Positions 35,072 through 45,000 of a DNA stretch of 64,000 nt are shown here, piece after piece. The stretch is taken from the NCBI RefSeq assembly GCF_001761465.1, contig NZ_CP017479.1, positions 3,782,001 to 3,846,000 on the forward strand. The letters are read 5' to 3'. Source of the stretch: Flavobacterium gilvum. Lineage in GTDB: Bacteria; Bacteroidota; Bacteroidia; Flavobacteriales; Flavobacteriaceae. The notes under the pieces are model-generated. The model was given only the letters and a program-made list of their open reading frames with translations. It was not told the DNA's origin and made no database searches. A program made the translations under genes and the position numbers. Position 1 is the stretch's first letter; each line of letters opens with the position of its first letter.

Positions 35072-35599
35072 AACAAAAAGTTTTTATAATTGTCTTTAAT
35101 TATTATCTAATTAATTCAAGTTGCTAGTTAATTGATTTGTTCAATTGCAGTCCAAATACAAATAAGGTCAGTTTTATTAGAAAGGTTTCAAGTGTAACTG
35201 CATAGATTCCAAAACTACCTTGATATTGGCTCCAAAATAAATACAATCGTCTTTTTTTGGGTAGAAATCGTCTTTTTTTGATTAAAATATTTATAAATCA
35301 TTAACTCCAAACAATTAACTTCTCCTTTGTTTATAATGTTATCCAACTAGCAACTTGAATTAATTATAACCCGTTGGTTGTAATTGCTACGCCAATTCGC
35401 TATCGCTCGGGTTCTGTTTAAATAAAAACTGAAACACATTAGGAACTATAGATTTTATAGATCATCTGTAAAGAAAGAATAGAAATAGCACTATTTTCCA
35501 CATAGCCAATCTATGTGAGAAGTGAAACGGTTATTTACTCTTTTTAAAAACTATAAATTCTATGTTTCCATGTGTTAAAAAATATTTGCACCCAACGGG
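35072..35599. other. Intergenic region containing MITE-like copy B
   Basis: A 528-base gap. Its right half is the MITE-like element at 35368-35601. The left half (35072-35367) is AT-rich, with two nearby copies of CGTCTTTTTTTG at about 35250-35280 and two copies of GCAACTTGAATTAATT-like or complementary text. No gene recognised. Confidence 0.55.
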
Positions 35600-35601
35600 T
35601 T
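35368..35601. mobile_element. MITE-like repeat, copy B (about 234 bp)
   Basis: Bounded by perfect 10-bp terminal inverted repeats AACCCGTTGG (35368-35377) and CCAACGGGTT (35592-35601). It is the reverse complement of copy A at 23188-23408 over almost its whole length. Its right end overlaps the TAA stop codon of the neighbouring esterase gene, so insertion may have created that stop. No coding capacity. Confidence 0.72.
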
Positions 35602-37051
35602 AATTATATTTCCAATCAATAGCATCTGTACGAAAAGGAACAGCAGGGAGTCCTGCACCGTTAAACAGATTTGGTCTGGCTTCTTCGTTCCATGCAAAAC
35701 GAACAGCAACAGGGTTTGTAATACCAGGAGCAGACACAATGATTTTTTGACCTTCAATTATGGCAGTTGCAGGAACAAACTTACCATCATTCCCTGCTAT
35801 AGAAAACCAACTTAAAGGCTTATTATCAACACTTTTCAATCCATCACTAAAATTGAATGATAAGATAGCATTGCCATTTTGCACCTTCATACTTTTGAAA
35901 ACAGGTCCACTGCTTACTATTTTTTTATTATAATCCTTTGCAAGTGATAATAACGCTAACCTTCTGCCTACTTCCCATTTATAGGACGGGTGAATGTCCG
36001 TAAGAGTATCCACCAGATCCGAGACAACCGCCATTCCTGTGTGAGGTATCTTCAAGGATTGTGTTTGCCCTTCCCACAACTCTGGAAGCGATTCTGTAGT
36101 AAGTGTTATAGGATTCACTTGCTTGAATTTAGTATAATAATATGGAGCAATCAGTACCGAATAAAAAGGAAGTTTGTCATTCCCCCATTGTTTGCGCCAA
36201 CCTTCAATCAAAGCCTGCATTTTATCAGCATAACGTATTCCATCATTAATCAAGCAATTAGACTCACCCTGATACCAAAGAAAGCCTCGTAATGCAAAGG
36301 GGGCTAAAGGTTGAATCATGCTTTTATAATTCATTCCGGGAGCAACATTATCTATCATAAAAGGCGTTTTTTGGCTCTCTGCAGCAAATGCCGGCAAGGC
36401 CTTATAAGCCTCGTCGGGAGTCCAAGGTTCAATACGGCTCCCTCCCCATGAAGAAGAAATTACACCAATTGGAACATTTAGATTTGACTGAATAGATTTT
36501 GCGAAATAAAACCCTGCAGCTGAAAACTGTTCCAAAGCAGTCCCTCCACACTCATTCCAACCGGTTGTTGTTACATCAGGGCTACTCAATATTTTCTCGA
36601 CTTTAAATATACGAATATTTGGGTAGTTTTTAGTTAATTCCAATGCTGTGCTGTCAACTCCCACCTTCGGTTTTGCATAATTGGAAGGCAATTTCATAGT
36701 ATATTCCATATTCGACTGGCCAGAACACAACCAAACTTCACCCACAAGAATATTTGAAAGTGTAATCGTATTACTGCCAGAAATTGTCATCATTTGTGGC
36801 TTATATGACGCTTTTAATGGAGAAAGTTCCACTCTCCAATTTCCATCCGAATCCGTTTTAGTGGTTTTCTTCTGACCTGAAAAAGAGACAGTAACCATTT
36901 CGCTAGGACTAGCCCATCCCCATACAGGCACAGGTTTTTCACGTTGTAATACCATATTACTGCCCAATACTTTTGGGAGTTTCACTTGTGCTTTAATAAA
37001 AGCAGAAGATGCTAAAAGAAGCGTAAGAGTGAATAACGTTTTTATGTTCAT
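35600..37051 (-). CDS. Sialate O-acetylesterase-like SGNH esterase
   Basis: A secreted carbohydrate deacetylase of the SASA family, 483 residues, starting at the second ATG (MNIKTLF) with a signal peptide ending FIKAQ. It has an N-terminal beta domain (NMVLQREKPVPVWGWA is typical of bacterial 9-O-acetylesterases). The nucleophile block CSGQSNMEYTM holds Ser113. GVISSSWGGSRIEPWTP, WYQGESN and a catalytic Asp-x-x-His (DIHP) at about residue 360 complete the set. The stop codon lies in the terminal repeat of a MITE-like element. Sialic acid genes are absent, so the substrate is probably an acetylated plant or microbial glycan. Confidence 0.9.
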   Translation of the reverse strand: MNIKTLFTLTLLLASSAFIKAQVKLPKVLGSNMVLQREKPVPVWGWASPSEMVTVSFSGQKKTTKTDSDGNWRVELSPLKASYKPQMMTISGSNTITLSNILVGEVWLCSGQSNMEYTMKLPSNYAKPKVGVDSTALELTKNYPNIRIFKVEKILSSPDVTTTGWNECGGTALEQFSAAGFYFAKSIQSNLNVPIGVISSSWGGSRIEPWTPDEAYKALPAFAAESQKTPFMIDNVAPGMNYKSMIQPLAPFALRGFLWYQGESNCLINDGIRYADKMQALIEGWRKQWGNDKLPFYSVLIAPYYYTKFKQVNPITLTTESLPELWEGQTQSLKIPHTGMAVVSDLVDTLTDIHPSYKWEVGRRLALLSLAKDYNKKIVSSGPVFKSMKVQNGNAILSFNFSDGLKSVDNKPLSWFSIAGNDGKFVPATAIIEGQKIIVSAPGITNPVAVRFAWNEEARPNLFNGAGLPAVPFRTDAIDWKYN

Positions 37052-37105
37052 AATCAATTTTTATATGAGAAACCAAGAAAAAAAATATTGAGAATACTGC
37101 TAACT

Positions 37106-38269
37106 TTATAATTTCGGAGCGGTCAATGCGTAAGCGCACCAAAGTACAGGAGCCTGTCCGTGCAAATCACCCGTTAAGCCTTCGCGTTTGCGATAATATT
37201 CGCTACTATTACCTATGTTGGTTCCCTCACAAACTTTGGTAACATCTCCTTTTTCATCAATATAGTTTGTTGTCAAGGTAATCCAAGCTTTTCGGGCTAC
37301 CGTTCCATATTCTTTTTCATTGAGCCACCCTTTTCTCACTCCCACTATCATGGCATAAGTAAACATCGCCGTAGATGAAGTTTCTTCCCACATGGTTTCG
37401 TCGTCAATAACCTGTCTCCACATGCCATCTGGCGCTTGATATTTTTTAAGAGTCGCCATCATTTTGAGATAAGCACTCATGATTTTTGGGCGGTCTGCAT
37501 TGTTTTCCGGCAATGCACGAAGCAATTCTGCCATTCCCACAGCCATCCATCCATTTCCTCTTCCCCAGCTGAAGTGTGCTGCCGGAGCATGATAAAATAA
37601 CCCATTAGGCAATTGAATTGAATCTAGATAGACTGTCATTTCTTTGGCCGCACGATTTAAATATTTCACATCTTTTGTAGCACGGAAAGCCTGCGCCTGA
37701 ATAGAAGTTATCATAAACATATCGTCTAACCAGATGCGGGTTTGCCAAGAATAACCTCCATCAGCCCATTTTTTTTCAGAAGCTTTTGCATCTTGCGGAA
37801 GCTCCCACTGGGTGTTGGCATAATGCATTCCCATGTCAAGATACTTCTGATTTTTTGTCTGCATATAAAGTTCCAAAGGAAGCGTTCCAAATACATTGTT
37901 GTCGACATGATTCGGTTTTGGCAACAAATTAGCTTCATTTGTAAATAATGGTTGGAAACGGGCTTCAAGCTTATTGAACAGTTCTTTGTTATTTGTTGCT
38001 TTTGTAAACCAAAACCCTCCAAGCCAGGTGCAAACATCAGGATACGTGATTTGTGGTGCAGGCAAATGCATCTTCAATGGGTTTCCGTAAGTGGAATGCG
38101 GACGCGATAAAAATCGTTCGGTTATTTGAACACCAACTTTCTCTGGATTGGCTTTTGCAGGAAAGTCTTTAAAATATTTTTGCTGACTATTTGCCTGTAA
38201 AACAAATAAAAAAATCAGTGCTTTTGCACATATAATTTGGTTAAAGTTTCTACTTCTTGTCTGTCTCAT
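37106..38269 (-). CDS. GH105-like unsaturated uronyl hydrolase
   Basis: Likely hydrolyses the 4,5-unsaturated uronic acid left at the non-reducing end by a polysaccharide lyase. The 387-residue chain has an N-terminal hydrophobic signal-like segment (ending ANSQQ) and an (alpha/alpha)6 barrel. Diagnostic blocks are WLGGFWF, WLDDMFM with Asp182-Asp183, and FSWGRGNGW at 233-241, followed by a WEETSSTAMFTYA helix. Family YteR/GH105 rather than GH88 is suggested by GRGNGW. Its presence predicts that a lyase acts on the same glycan. The toroid protein encoded 39 bases upstream is the best candidate. Confidence 0.85.
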   Translation of the reverse strand: MRQTRSRNFNQIICAKALIFLFVLQANSQQKYFKDFPAKANPEKVGVQITERFLSRPHSTYGNPLKMHLPAPQITYPDVCTWLGGFWFTKATNNKELFNKLEARFQPLFTNEANLLPKPNHVDNNVFGTLPLELYMQTKNQKYLDMGMHYANTQWELPQDAKASEKKWADGGYSWQTRIWLDDMFMITSIQAQAFRATKDVKYLNRAAKEMTVYLDSIQLPNGLFYHAPAAHFSWGRGNGWMAVGMAELLRALPENNADRPKIMSAYLKMMATLKKYQAPDGMWRQVIDDETMWEETSSTAMFTYAMIVGVRKGWLNEKEYGTVARKAWITLTTNYIDEKGDVTKVCEGTNIGNSSEYYRKREGLTGDLHGQAPVLWCAYALTAPKL

Positions 38270-38307
38270 TGTGTAAATTTTATTATTTTAAACGTGGTTT
38301 TGATGGT

Positions 38308-40119
38308 CTAATAGTTGGGCATTAAATTAAAAGGTTGTGTCGTTGGTTTAGTTCCAACTTGTAATTTCAAATTATTCCACTGAACATTCAGTTGATCGTT
38401 TCCGGTTTCATCTACTTTTACATTTTTAGCACCTTTACCTAAAGTTTCGTCAATAGTCATGGCAAAACCTAAAAAAGCAGTTTTTATTTCAGATAGATTG
38501 AAATCTCTTGAATCCCCAGAATAAATAACGAAATCAATCCATGCTTTGGTGCCATCTCTTCCTGTTTCCCATTTTCCTTTCAAATCACCAAAAACTAATT
38601 TATAAGGCTGGATGAAAAAGGGTAAATCGCCGGCCAAAAATCCAAATGGCTGCAGAATATCGTTAGGCAATTTTAGATTACTGATAGTTGTAGAGGCAGG
38701 AAACTCAAATCGAAGTCTCAAATCACTTGCTTTGAATTGACCATTTTTAATACGATCAATAGTAATGTGTTTGTCACCACCATCGGTTACAAAGTTAATT
38801 CCGGTCAACACTTTGTTTTTATCCTGTACGCTATAAATACTTGCCGAACTAAAATCAAAAAAATCATGTAGAAACCTCACCTGGTAATATTCCGTTTTTT
38901 TATCGGTGCCCCAATACACAAGCAGCGGATGGCGTTGATTCCACAAACTGCAACGATTGGCTGTGGCAATTGCGTATTTTTGAGTCATATAGGCTGTTCC
39001 CTTCACCTGCGGTTCACTTTTGATAAAAACATCCGATTCTGTACGTGGATATTTTGGAGTCAAAAAATAATGCAATAAATAAGGAGGTATTTTGTGTGTC
39101 GTTTTAATATCACCCGTAAACGAAGGTGCACCTACTTTTCCGCCCGAAGCTTTGTACAGAATTCCCGAAAAAAGCGAATCCACGACAGGACTGTAAGCCC
39201 TACTGTGCGGACCAACCCATTGCCCTGTTGGCTTATGATAATGGCGTGCAATCATATTCCAGCTCAATGCATACAGAGAATCAATTTTTGCCAAAGCAGA
39301 TGGTTCTTTAATATGGCGTTGCATTCTGTTTAATTCATCCAAAGCCACTATTGTATAGGTTGGGCTATTATATTCTTCAAAACCACCATTTTTTAAGGTA
39401 AAGTCATAGAAGTTGTTCAAACGTTTTTGTGCGTATTGCAACATCTCCTTTTGTCCAAAAAGCTCGGCTGTCATATAGGTAACATAGGTTCCCATAATGA
39501 CAATATTGGTATAAGATGGAGTTATGTTTCGCTTTTGAATGGCCTGAGCTGCCAGAAGTATGGCTTTTTTTATTTTTGTTTTTAAATCAGCCGGAAGCTC
39601 TTTTTGGTGTTCCATCCAAATATCCAGCAGACTTACCGCATTAAAATCGGCCCAATTGTAATCAACAGGTGATTTTTTGGTAGCCAAAGGTTCTTCTTTA
39701 AAGTAAGGCCAAACGCCACGTGTCTTTGATCCGCTAACGGTATCCTGTAGGGCTATGGTACTCTCTATAATGTCAATTGCTTTGTTAACATTCTCCTTTC
39801 CTCCATAATCCATCAATTTTACAGCATAGAAAAGTGAACCTCGTGTTTCATGAAAATTACCGCTGGAAGCATCTATATGGTAAAACCAACCTTTTATTTT
39901 TTGGGTCAGCATTTTTTCCTTTGGGTCATAATCTTTATCAATCTTGCTTATTGAATTTAATAACCAACTCCTTTCCTGCTTTGAAATGTTCATTTGCTGG
40001 GCATGAGAGAAGGTAACAATAAAGAACATCAAACAAAATAGTTTAAGTTGATACTGTTTGTTTTTTGTGATTTGATGATTTAAAAAAAACTTTTCAGCTG
40101 CGTCAAGAATATTGCGCAT
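38308..40119 (-). CDS. Secreted (alpha/alpha)-toroid plus beta-sheet protein, possible polysaccharide lyase
   Basis: Family not recognised with certainty. From the ATG at 40119 the product has 603 residues, with a late hydrophobic segment ending FSHAQQ that looks like a signal peptide. A longer start at 40158 is possible. Residues about 60-340 look helical and toroid-like, with the striking block GGFEEYNSPTYTIVALDEL, and GPHSRAYSPVVD a little later. The C-terminal part from about 380 is beta-rich. This two-part architecture and the Asn/Tyr/His/Arg content recall lyase families with an (alpha/alpha) toroid and antiparallel sheet (PL8, PL15, PL17, PL21 type). The adjacent GH105-like gene fits a lyase role, but this is inference. 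Confidence 0.6.
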   Translation of the reverse strand: MRNILDAAEKFFLNHQITKNKQYQLKLFCLMFFIVTFSHAQQMNISKQERSWLLNSISKIDKDYDPKEKMLTQKIKGWFYHIDASSGNFHETRGSLFYAVKLMDYGGKENVNKAIDIIESTIALQDTVSGSKTRGVWPYFKEEPLATKKSPVDYNWADFNAVSLLDIWMEHQKELPADLKTKIKKAILLAAQAIQKRNITPSYTNIVIMGTYVTYMTAELFGQKEMLQYAQKRLNNFYDFTLKNGGFEEYNSPTYTIVALDELNRMQRHIKEPSALAKIDSLYALSWNMIARHYHKPTGQWVGPHSRAYSPVVDSLFSGILYKASGGKVGAPSFTGDIKTTHKIPPYLLHYFLTPKYPRTESDVFIKSEPQVKGTAYMTQKYAIATANRCSLWNQRHPLLVYWGTDKKTEYYQVRFLHDFFDFSSASIYSVQDKNKVLTGINFVTDGGDKHITIDRIKNGQFKASDLRLRFEFPASTTISNLKLPNDILQPFGFLAGDLPFFIQPYKLVFGDLKGKWETGRDGTKAWIDFVIYSGDSRDFNLSEIKTAFLGFAMTIDETLGKGAKNVKVDETGNDQLNVQWNNLKLQVGTKPTTQPFNLMPNY

Positions 40120-40559
40120 ACTTATGACTTTTATATAAAAAAAATAAAAAATATTCATGTGATAATTGATCAGGTTAAAATTTAATTCTTGTTTAAAAAG
40201 TTTTGGTTTAGTAATGTGTTCAAAAAAAATTATTGATTTGGAATACCAATTTTATTTTTAGGAAACTGTCGTTTGGAAACTCATTGAATGGCTATTCAAA
40301 CCTGTTTCAGATCATCACGTTTAATGTCTCGATTGTATGAAGTGTTGTCCTTTCTTTCAGGTAAGACAATTTGTGTTACAAATCTTTTTTGTATGGCAAA
40401 TGAAATGCAATCTTGCCAAAAAAATGGAAATGTGATTTATAACGTTAGCCTCACGCCGACCAAATCATTGAATATCAAGAAACTTCACCGCTTTTCGCAA
40501 AGCGGCGAGCCCCTGATTGGCCGACTAACCTTCGGCTACAATATTAACAATAATACAAA
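40120..40559. other. Intergenic region after susD with one hairpin
   Basis: A 440-base gap between the toroid gene and the SusD-like stop codon. A 7-bp hairpin CCGCTTT/AAAGCGG with loop TCGC lies at 40488-40505, 55 bases beyond the SusD stop on the minus strand. It has no good T-run, so it could be an attenuator or mRNA 3' stabiliser. A 91-codon plus-strand frame here is not convincing. Confidence 0.45.
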
Positions 40560-42008
40560 TTAGTATCCCGGATTATTTGGCAAAAGCTTAGGATTGGTTT
40601 GAATCTCCGTAAATGGAATTGGGAAAAGCAAGTGTTTTGATTGTATAACAGGCTTTGTTGCATAATATTTTCCAGTTCCTGTATTGGCAGCAAAATGTGC
40701 ATCCATAACAACCAAAGCACGACCTGTTCTTACTAAGTCGAACCAACGATGTCCTTCTAAGCATAATTCCAAGCGACGTTCTGTTTCTACTGCTGTTCTA
40801 AAATCAGATTGAGTAGGAGGAACAAGTAAAGTCGATACATTGGCACGCTGACGAACTTCATTATAAGGCGCTAAAGCTTCAGAAGTTCTATTCAATTCGT
40901 TCAGTACTTCGGCTTTCATTAACAATACATCAGCGTAGCGTAGTACAATCCAATCGTTCTCTGCATTAGTAGCGCTTGTCGCTTGTGCATCAATAAACTT
41001 TGCACAGTAATATGGCGTAGTTAATCCGCCAGCAGAAAAAGCTACAGAAATTGCGGCTCTCTTATCTCCTGTACTATACAAACTTGCCCATTCTGGCATT
41101 TCAGTGTTATTCTTGGCTCCTTTGCTCCCTGCCATTGTAACATTGTCTGGCAACATTTGAATACCAAAACTGCTTCCTATATTAGGCAGTGGTGCCGCCT
41201 GTAGCACTCTATTATAGCGGACAGCAAAAATAATTTCATTATTCATTTCATTGGTTGTACTAAACACACTGTTGAAATCGCTTAATAATGAATAACCAGT
41301 TACCTTATTCAAAGCAGTTAAAGCTTCATTGTATTTTTTCTCTGTCAGATACACTTTTCCCAACAAAGCATTGGCTGCTCCACTGGTAACACGACCAAGA
41401 TCAGAACTGGAATAACTTGCTGGTAAAACCGCAGCTGCTTCATTAAGATCTTTCTCGATTTGTGCATAAATTTCAGCTACGGGTCTACGTCCAAAATTGT
41501 ATGAGTCATGATAATCCTCAATAGAGGTGGCAACCAAAGGAATATCACCAAAAAGTTGAACTAAATTGAAGTAGTTTTGAGCTCGAATAAATTTTGCTTC
41601 GGCGATATAACGGTTTTTTAATGTTTCGTCCATGGCTATAGCAGCCCCTTTACCTATTACTAAATTACTTTGAGCAATAGACTTGTAGGAGGCGTTCCAT
41701 ATGACAGCAAAAGTTCCATTTGTCGAATCATATGTAAAGGTGTCTAAAACATTATAACTAGGAGCTCCTATCTGACCTGTTGAATTGTCTGACACTACAT
41801 CGCCAAATGCCTGATACGGTCCATTATAAATGGGTTGCAATGTATTGTAATCTGCAGTCAGGGCACTTTTCAAACTTGCAGCGTCATTAATATAATTTCC
41901 AGAAAACACCCTATTAGGATCCGACAATTCTATAAAATCTTGCTGACATCCAGTAAATGCACCCATTGCCAGTAAACAGATCGTTAAATATTTAGTTCTA
42001 TATTTCAT
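40560..42008 (-). CDS. SusD/RagB-family outer-membrane glycan-binding lipoprotein
   Basis: Surface lipoprotein that caps the SusC channel and binds the oligosaccharide. The 482-residue chain has a lipobox (MGAFTGC, Cys20). It shows typical SusD features: EAKFIRAQNYFNLVQLFGDIPLV, TSGAANALLGKVYL (TPR-like), and the C-terminal ETERRLELCLEGHRWFDLVRTGRA with LFPIP near the end. It begins 17 bases after the SusC-like stop codon, forming the standard susC-susD pair. Confidence 0.95.
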   Translation of the reverse strand: MKYRTKYLTICLLAMGAFTGCQQDFIELSDPNRVFSGNYINDAASLKSALTADYNTLQPIYNGPYQAFGDVVSDNSTGQIGAPSYNVLDTFTYDSTNGTFAVIWNASYKSIAQSNLVIGKGAAIAMDETLKNRYIAEAKFIRAQNYFNLVQLFGDIPLVATSIEDYHDSYNFGRRPVAEIYAQIEKDLNEAAAVLPASYSSSDLGRVTSGAANALLGKVYLTEKKYNEALTALNKVTGYSLLSDFNSVFSTTNEMNNEIIFAVRYNRVLQAAPLPNIGSSFGIQMLPDNVTMAGSKGAKNNTEMPEWASLYSTGDKRAAISVAFSAGGLTTPYYCAKFIDAQATSATNAENDWIVLRYADVLLMKAEVLNELNRTSEALAPYNEVRQRANVSTLLVPPTQSDFRTAVETERRLELCLEGHRWFDLVRTGRALVVMDAHFAANTGTGKYYATKPVIQSKHLLFPIPFTEIQTNPKLLPNNPGY

Positions 42009-42025
42009 GATTAAGAAGATTAAAA

Positions 42026-45000
42026 TTAAAAATTCAAATTAACACCTAAGATAATACTGCGAGCCAAAGGGTATGAGCTACCATTGTCAACTCCTAAAGT
42101 AGCATCGTTGCTTTGATTTGCTTCAGGATTGTATCCTGGATAATCTTTGGTCCACATGGCCAAATTTTGCGATGTCAAATAAAAACGCATCGAATCAAAA
42201 GGTAATGATTTCATTTGTGGCAATGTATAACCAAAGGTTAAATTGGTAATTTGCAAGAACGATGCATCATGAAGATAACGAGTTGAGTTAGAGTTAGTAT
42301 CTGAATTAGAATTTGCAACTCTTGGCTCCATACCATTACCTGGATTTTGCTCAGACTGCCAACGATCCAATACATTGGTTCTTGGATTCACACTACCAAA
42401 GAATCTGAATTGATTACGATCGATAGCATACATGTTTTGACCGCCTTGAGAGCCACGCATAACAATATTCAAATCGAAATTACCATACTGGAATGTATTT
42501 ACAAATCCAAAAATGTATTTAGGTGCTGCTGTACCTAAATCCTGCATATCATTTACATCAACCTTACCATCATGGTTATAATCTTCGAATTTAACATCTC
42601 CCGGTTTCATTGGAGCAGCAGTCCATACAGGGCTGTTAGCTACATCTGCTGCATTCTGATATACGCCAATTTGTTTGTAACCCCATAATCTACTAATCGG
42701 TTGTCCTTCTTCAAGTTTGTATGCATTTAAGAAACCTTGGAACAAAGGAACATGATTCGCTAACTCTAATACTTTGTTTTTATTGAAAGTGATATTAAAA
42801 TTGGTTGTCCACTTTAATTTTCCTTCAAGGTTTCTGGTAAGAAGGCCAATTTCCAATCCTTTATTTTCCACGCTACCAATATTATCTAGTATACTCAAAC
42901 CAAATCCATTGATGGCAGGAATACCTTTGTTAAGCAACAGGTTGGAAGTAGTTCTCCTATACAAATCTGCAGTTAAAGCAATACGATTTTTTAGGAAACC
43001 AAGCTCCAATCCAATGTCAGTTTGTTGATTTTTTTCCCAGGTCAAGTTGTCATTAGACAAACCAGTAGGTATATAGCCATAGTTTATGGTACCATTACCA
43101 GTACCAAAGGTATAATTACCTGGTCCCATATAACTTTGCCATGCATAATCGCCAATGTTATAGTTTCCGGTTTCACCATAACTTGCTCTCAGTTTTAAAT
43201 CACTAATCCAATCAACGTTATCCATAAACTTTTCCTGTTTAACACGCCATGCGGCCGATACTGAAGGGAAATTAGCATATTTATTATTTGTTCCAAAACG
43301 AGAAGAACCATCCCTTCTGAAAGCTGCGGCTAGTATATATTTATCCTTGTAGGAATAATTTAACCTTGTGTACATTGAAATTAGATTGTTTCCTGTATAA
43401 AAAGAACTCGCTTTAATTTCTCCTGCACCACCTACGGTATGCACAGCATCACTTAAAAAAGTTCCAGACGTACCGGTTAGCGTTTCCATTGTAGATACAT
43501 TTTGTTGAGCAGAATATCCGGCTAGAACACTAAAATCATGATCTCCAATGGTTTTATCATAGGTGAAATAATTCTCTGATACCCAGTTCTGGTTCAGCCC
43601 CACTTGTCGTTGCGCTGCTATAGCATTAAGGTTAGGATTGGTAATTGTTGCTGTATTAAAAGCTGCCCTACCTAAAGTTGAAGGGGTAAAAATATTACGG
43701 CTTAAATTACTGTTCATAAAACCAAAAGTGGTTTTAAATTTCAGCCCTTCTATAATCATAAACTCTAAATAAGAGTTTCCAAGTAACGTAACCGTTTTGG
43801 TTTTGTCTTCGTAAAGATCGATAATAGCCACTGGATTGGTAAAATTTGGCGAAAATCCTGAGTAAACTGGGTCAATAGATGGTTGTCCATAATTACCATT
43901 AGCATATTTTACAGGATATAATGAAGGCATCATCAAAGCATTTCCTAAAACACCATAAAATCCACCCAATGAACCAGTAGCGCCAGAAGTGGCTTCAGAT
44001 CCACTACCATTAGTATCTTTGTCCGTATTTATTGCATAAGAAGGCATAAATGAAACCCCTACCTTAATTCGCTTACTTAAATCGGCATCAAGATTAGCCA
44101 TTAAATTAAAACGCTCATAACCTGTACCTTTTACAATACCATCTTGAGATAAGTGTCCACCAGAAACAGAATATTTTACAGCATCAGATCCTCCACTTGC
44201 ACTCAACTGATAACTATACTGCATACCATTTCTAAATATCTGATCCTGCCAGTCGGTATCTGGTAAATTGGCAGCTGGGTTTGCATAAGCAGGTGGTATT
44301 GGCAACCCCTGATTGGCGTACCCTTCCTTCATATAATCAATCAACTGTTTAGTATTTAATACAGATACTTTATTAAGTGCTTGTTGACTACCAGCATAAG
44401 AGTTAAAAGAAAATTTGGTTTTGCCTTTAGTTCCTCTTTTGGTTGTAACGATTACAACTCCATTACCTCCTCTTGAACCGTAAATAGCTGCAGATGCCGC
44501 ATCTTTTAACACTTCAATTGATTGAATGTCTTGAGGACTAATTAGGTTAAAGGTTGAACTATCAGGTAGTGGAAAACCATCTACCACATACAAAGGTGAG
44601 TTTCCGGCAGTGATAGAGCCTGTACCTCTTACCCTGATTACGGGAGCACGACCAGGTGCACCATTCGTTCCTACTACTGTTACCCCTGCTACCTGACCTG
44701 CTAATGCAGCACCAGGGCTAGTTACAGGAAGATCTTTAATTTGCTTACTAGATACTGCAGAAACAGCGTTGGTCAACATTTTCTTCTTTTGATTTCCATA
44801 ACCAACTACAACGATTTCGTTTAAAGTGGAAGCATTTTCCTGCAAAGTAATTGTAATTGATGACTGACCATTAACTTTAATGTCTTGGGTATTAAAACCC
44901 AAAAAGCTAATCTCTAGTGTTGCGTTTTTATTTTCAACCGATATGGAAAATTTACCGTCAAAATCTGTTTGTGTACCATTTTTAGTTCCTTTCTCCAGGA

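Noticed and set aside
35600-37051. Sialic acid utilization locus
   Set aside because: The acetylesterase family name suggests sialate, but no sialidase, nan genes or sialic acid transporter are present; such esterases occur in many plant-glycan loci.
40288-40563. 91-codon plus-strand open frame in the gap after susD
   Set aside because: No recognisable domain, no promoter box, and it runs into the end of the susD gene on the other strand; looks like non-coding DNA with a hairpin.
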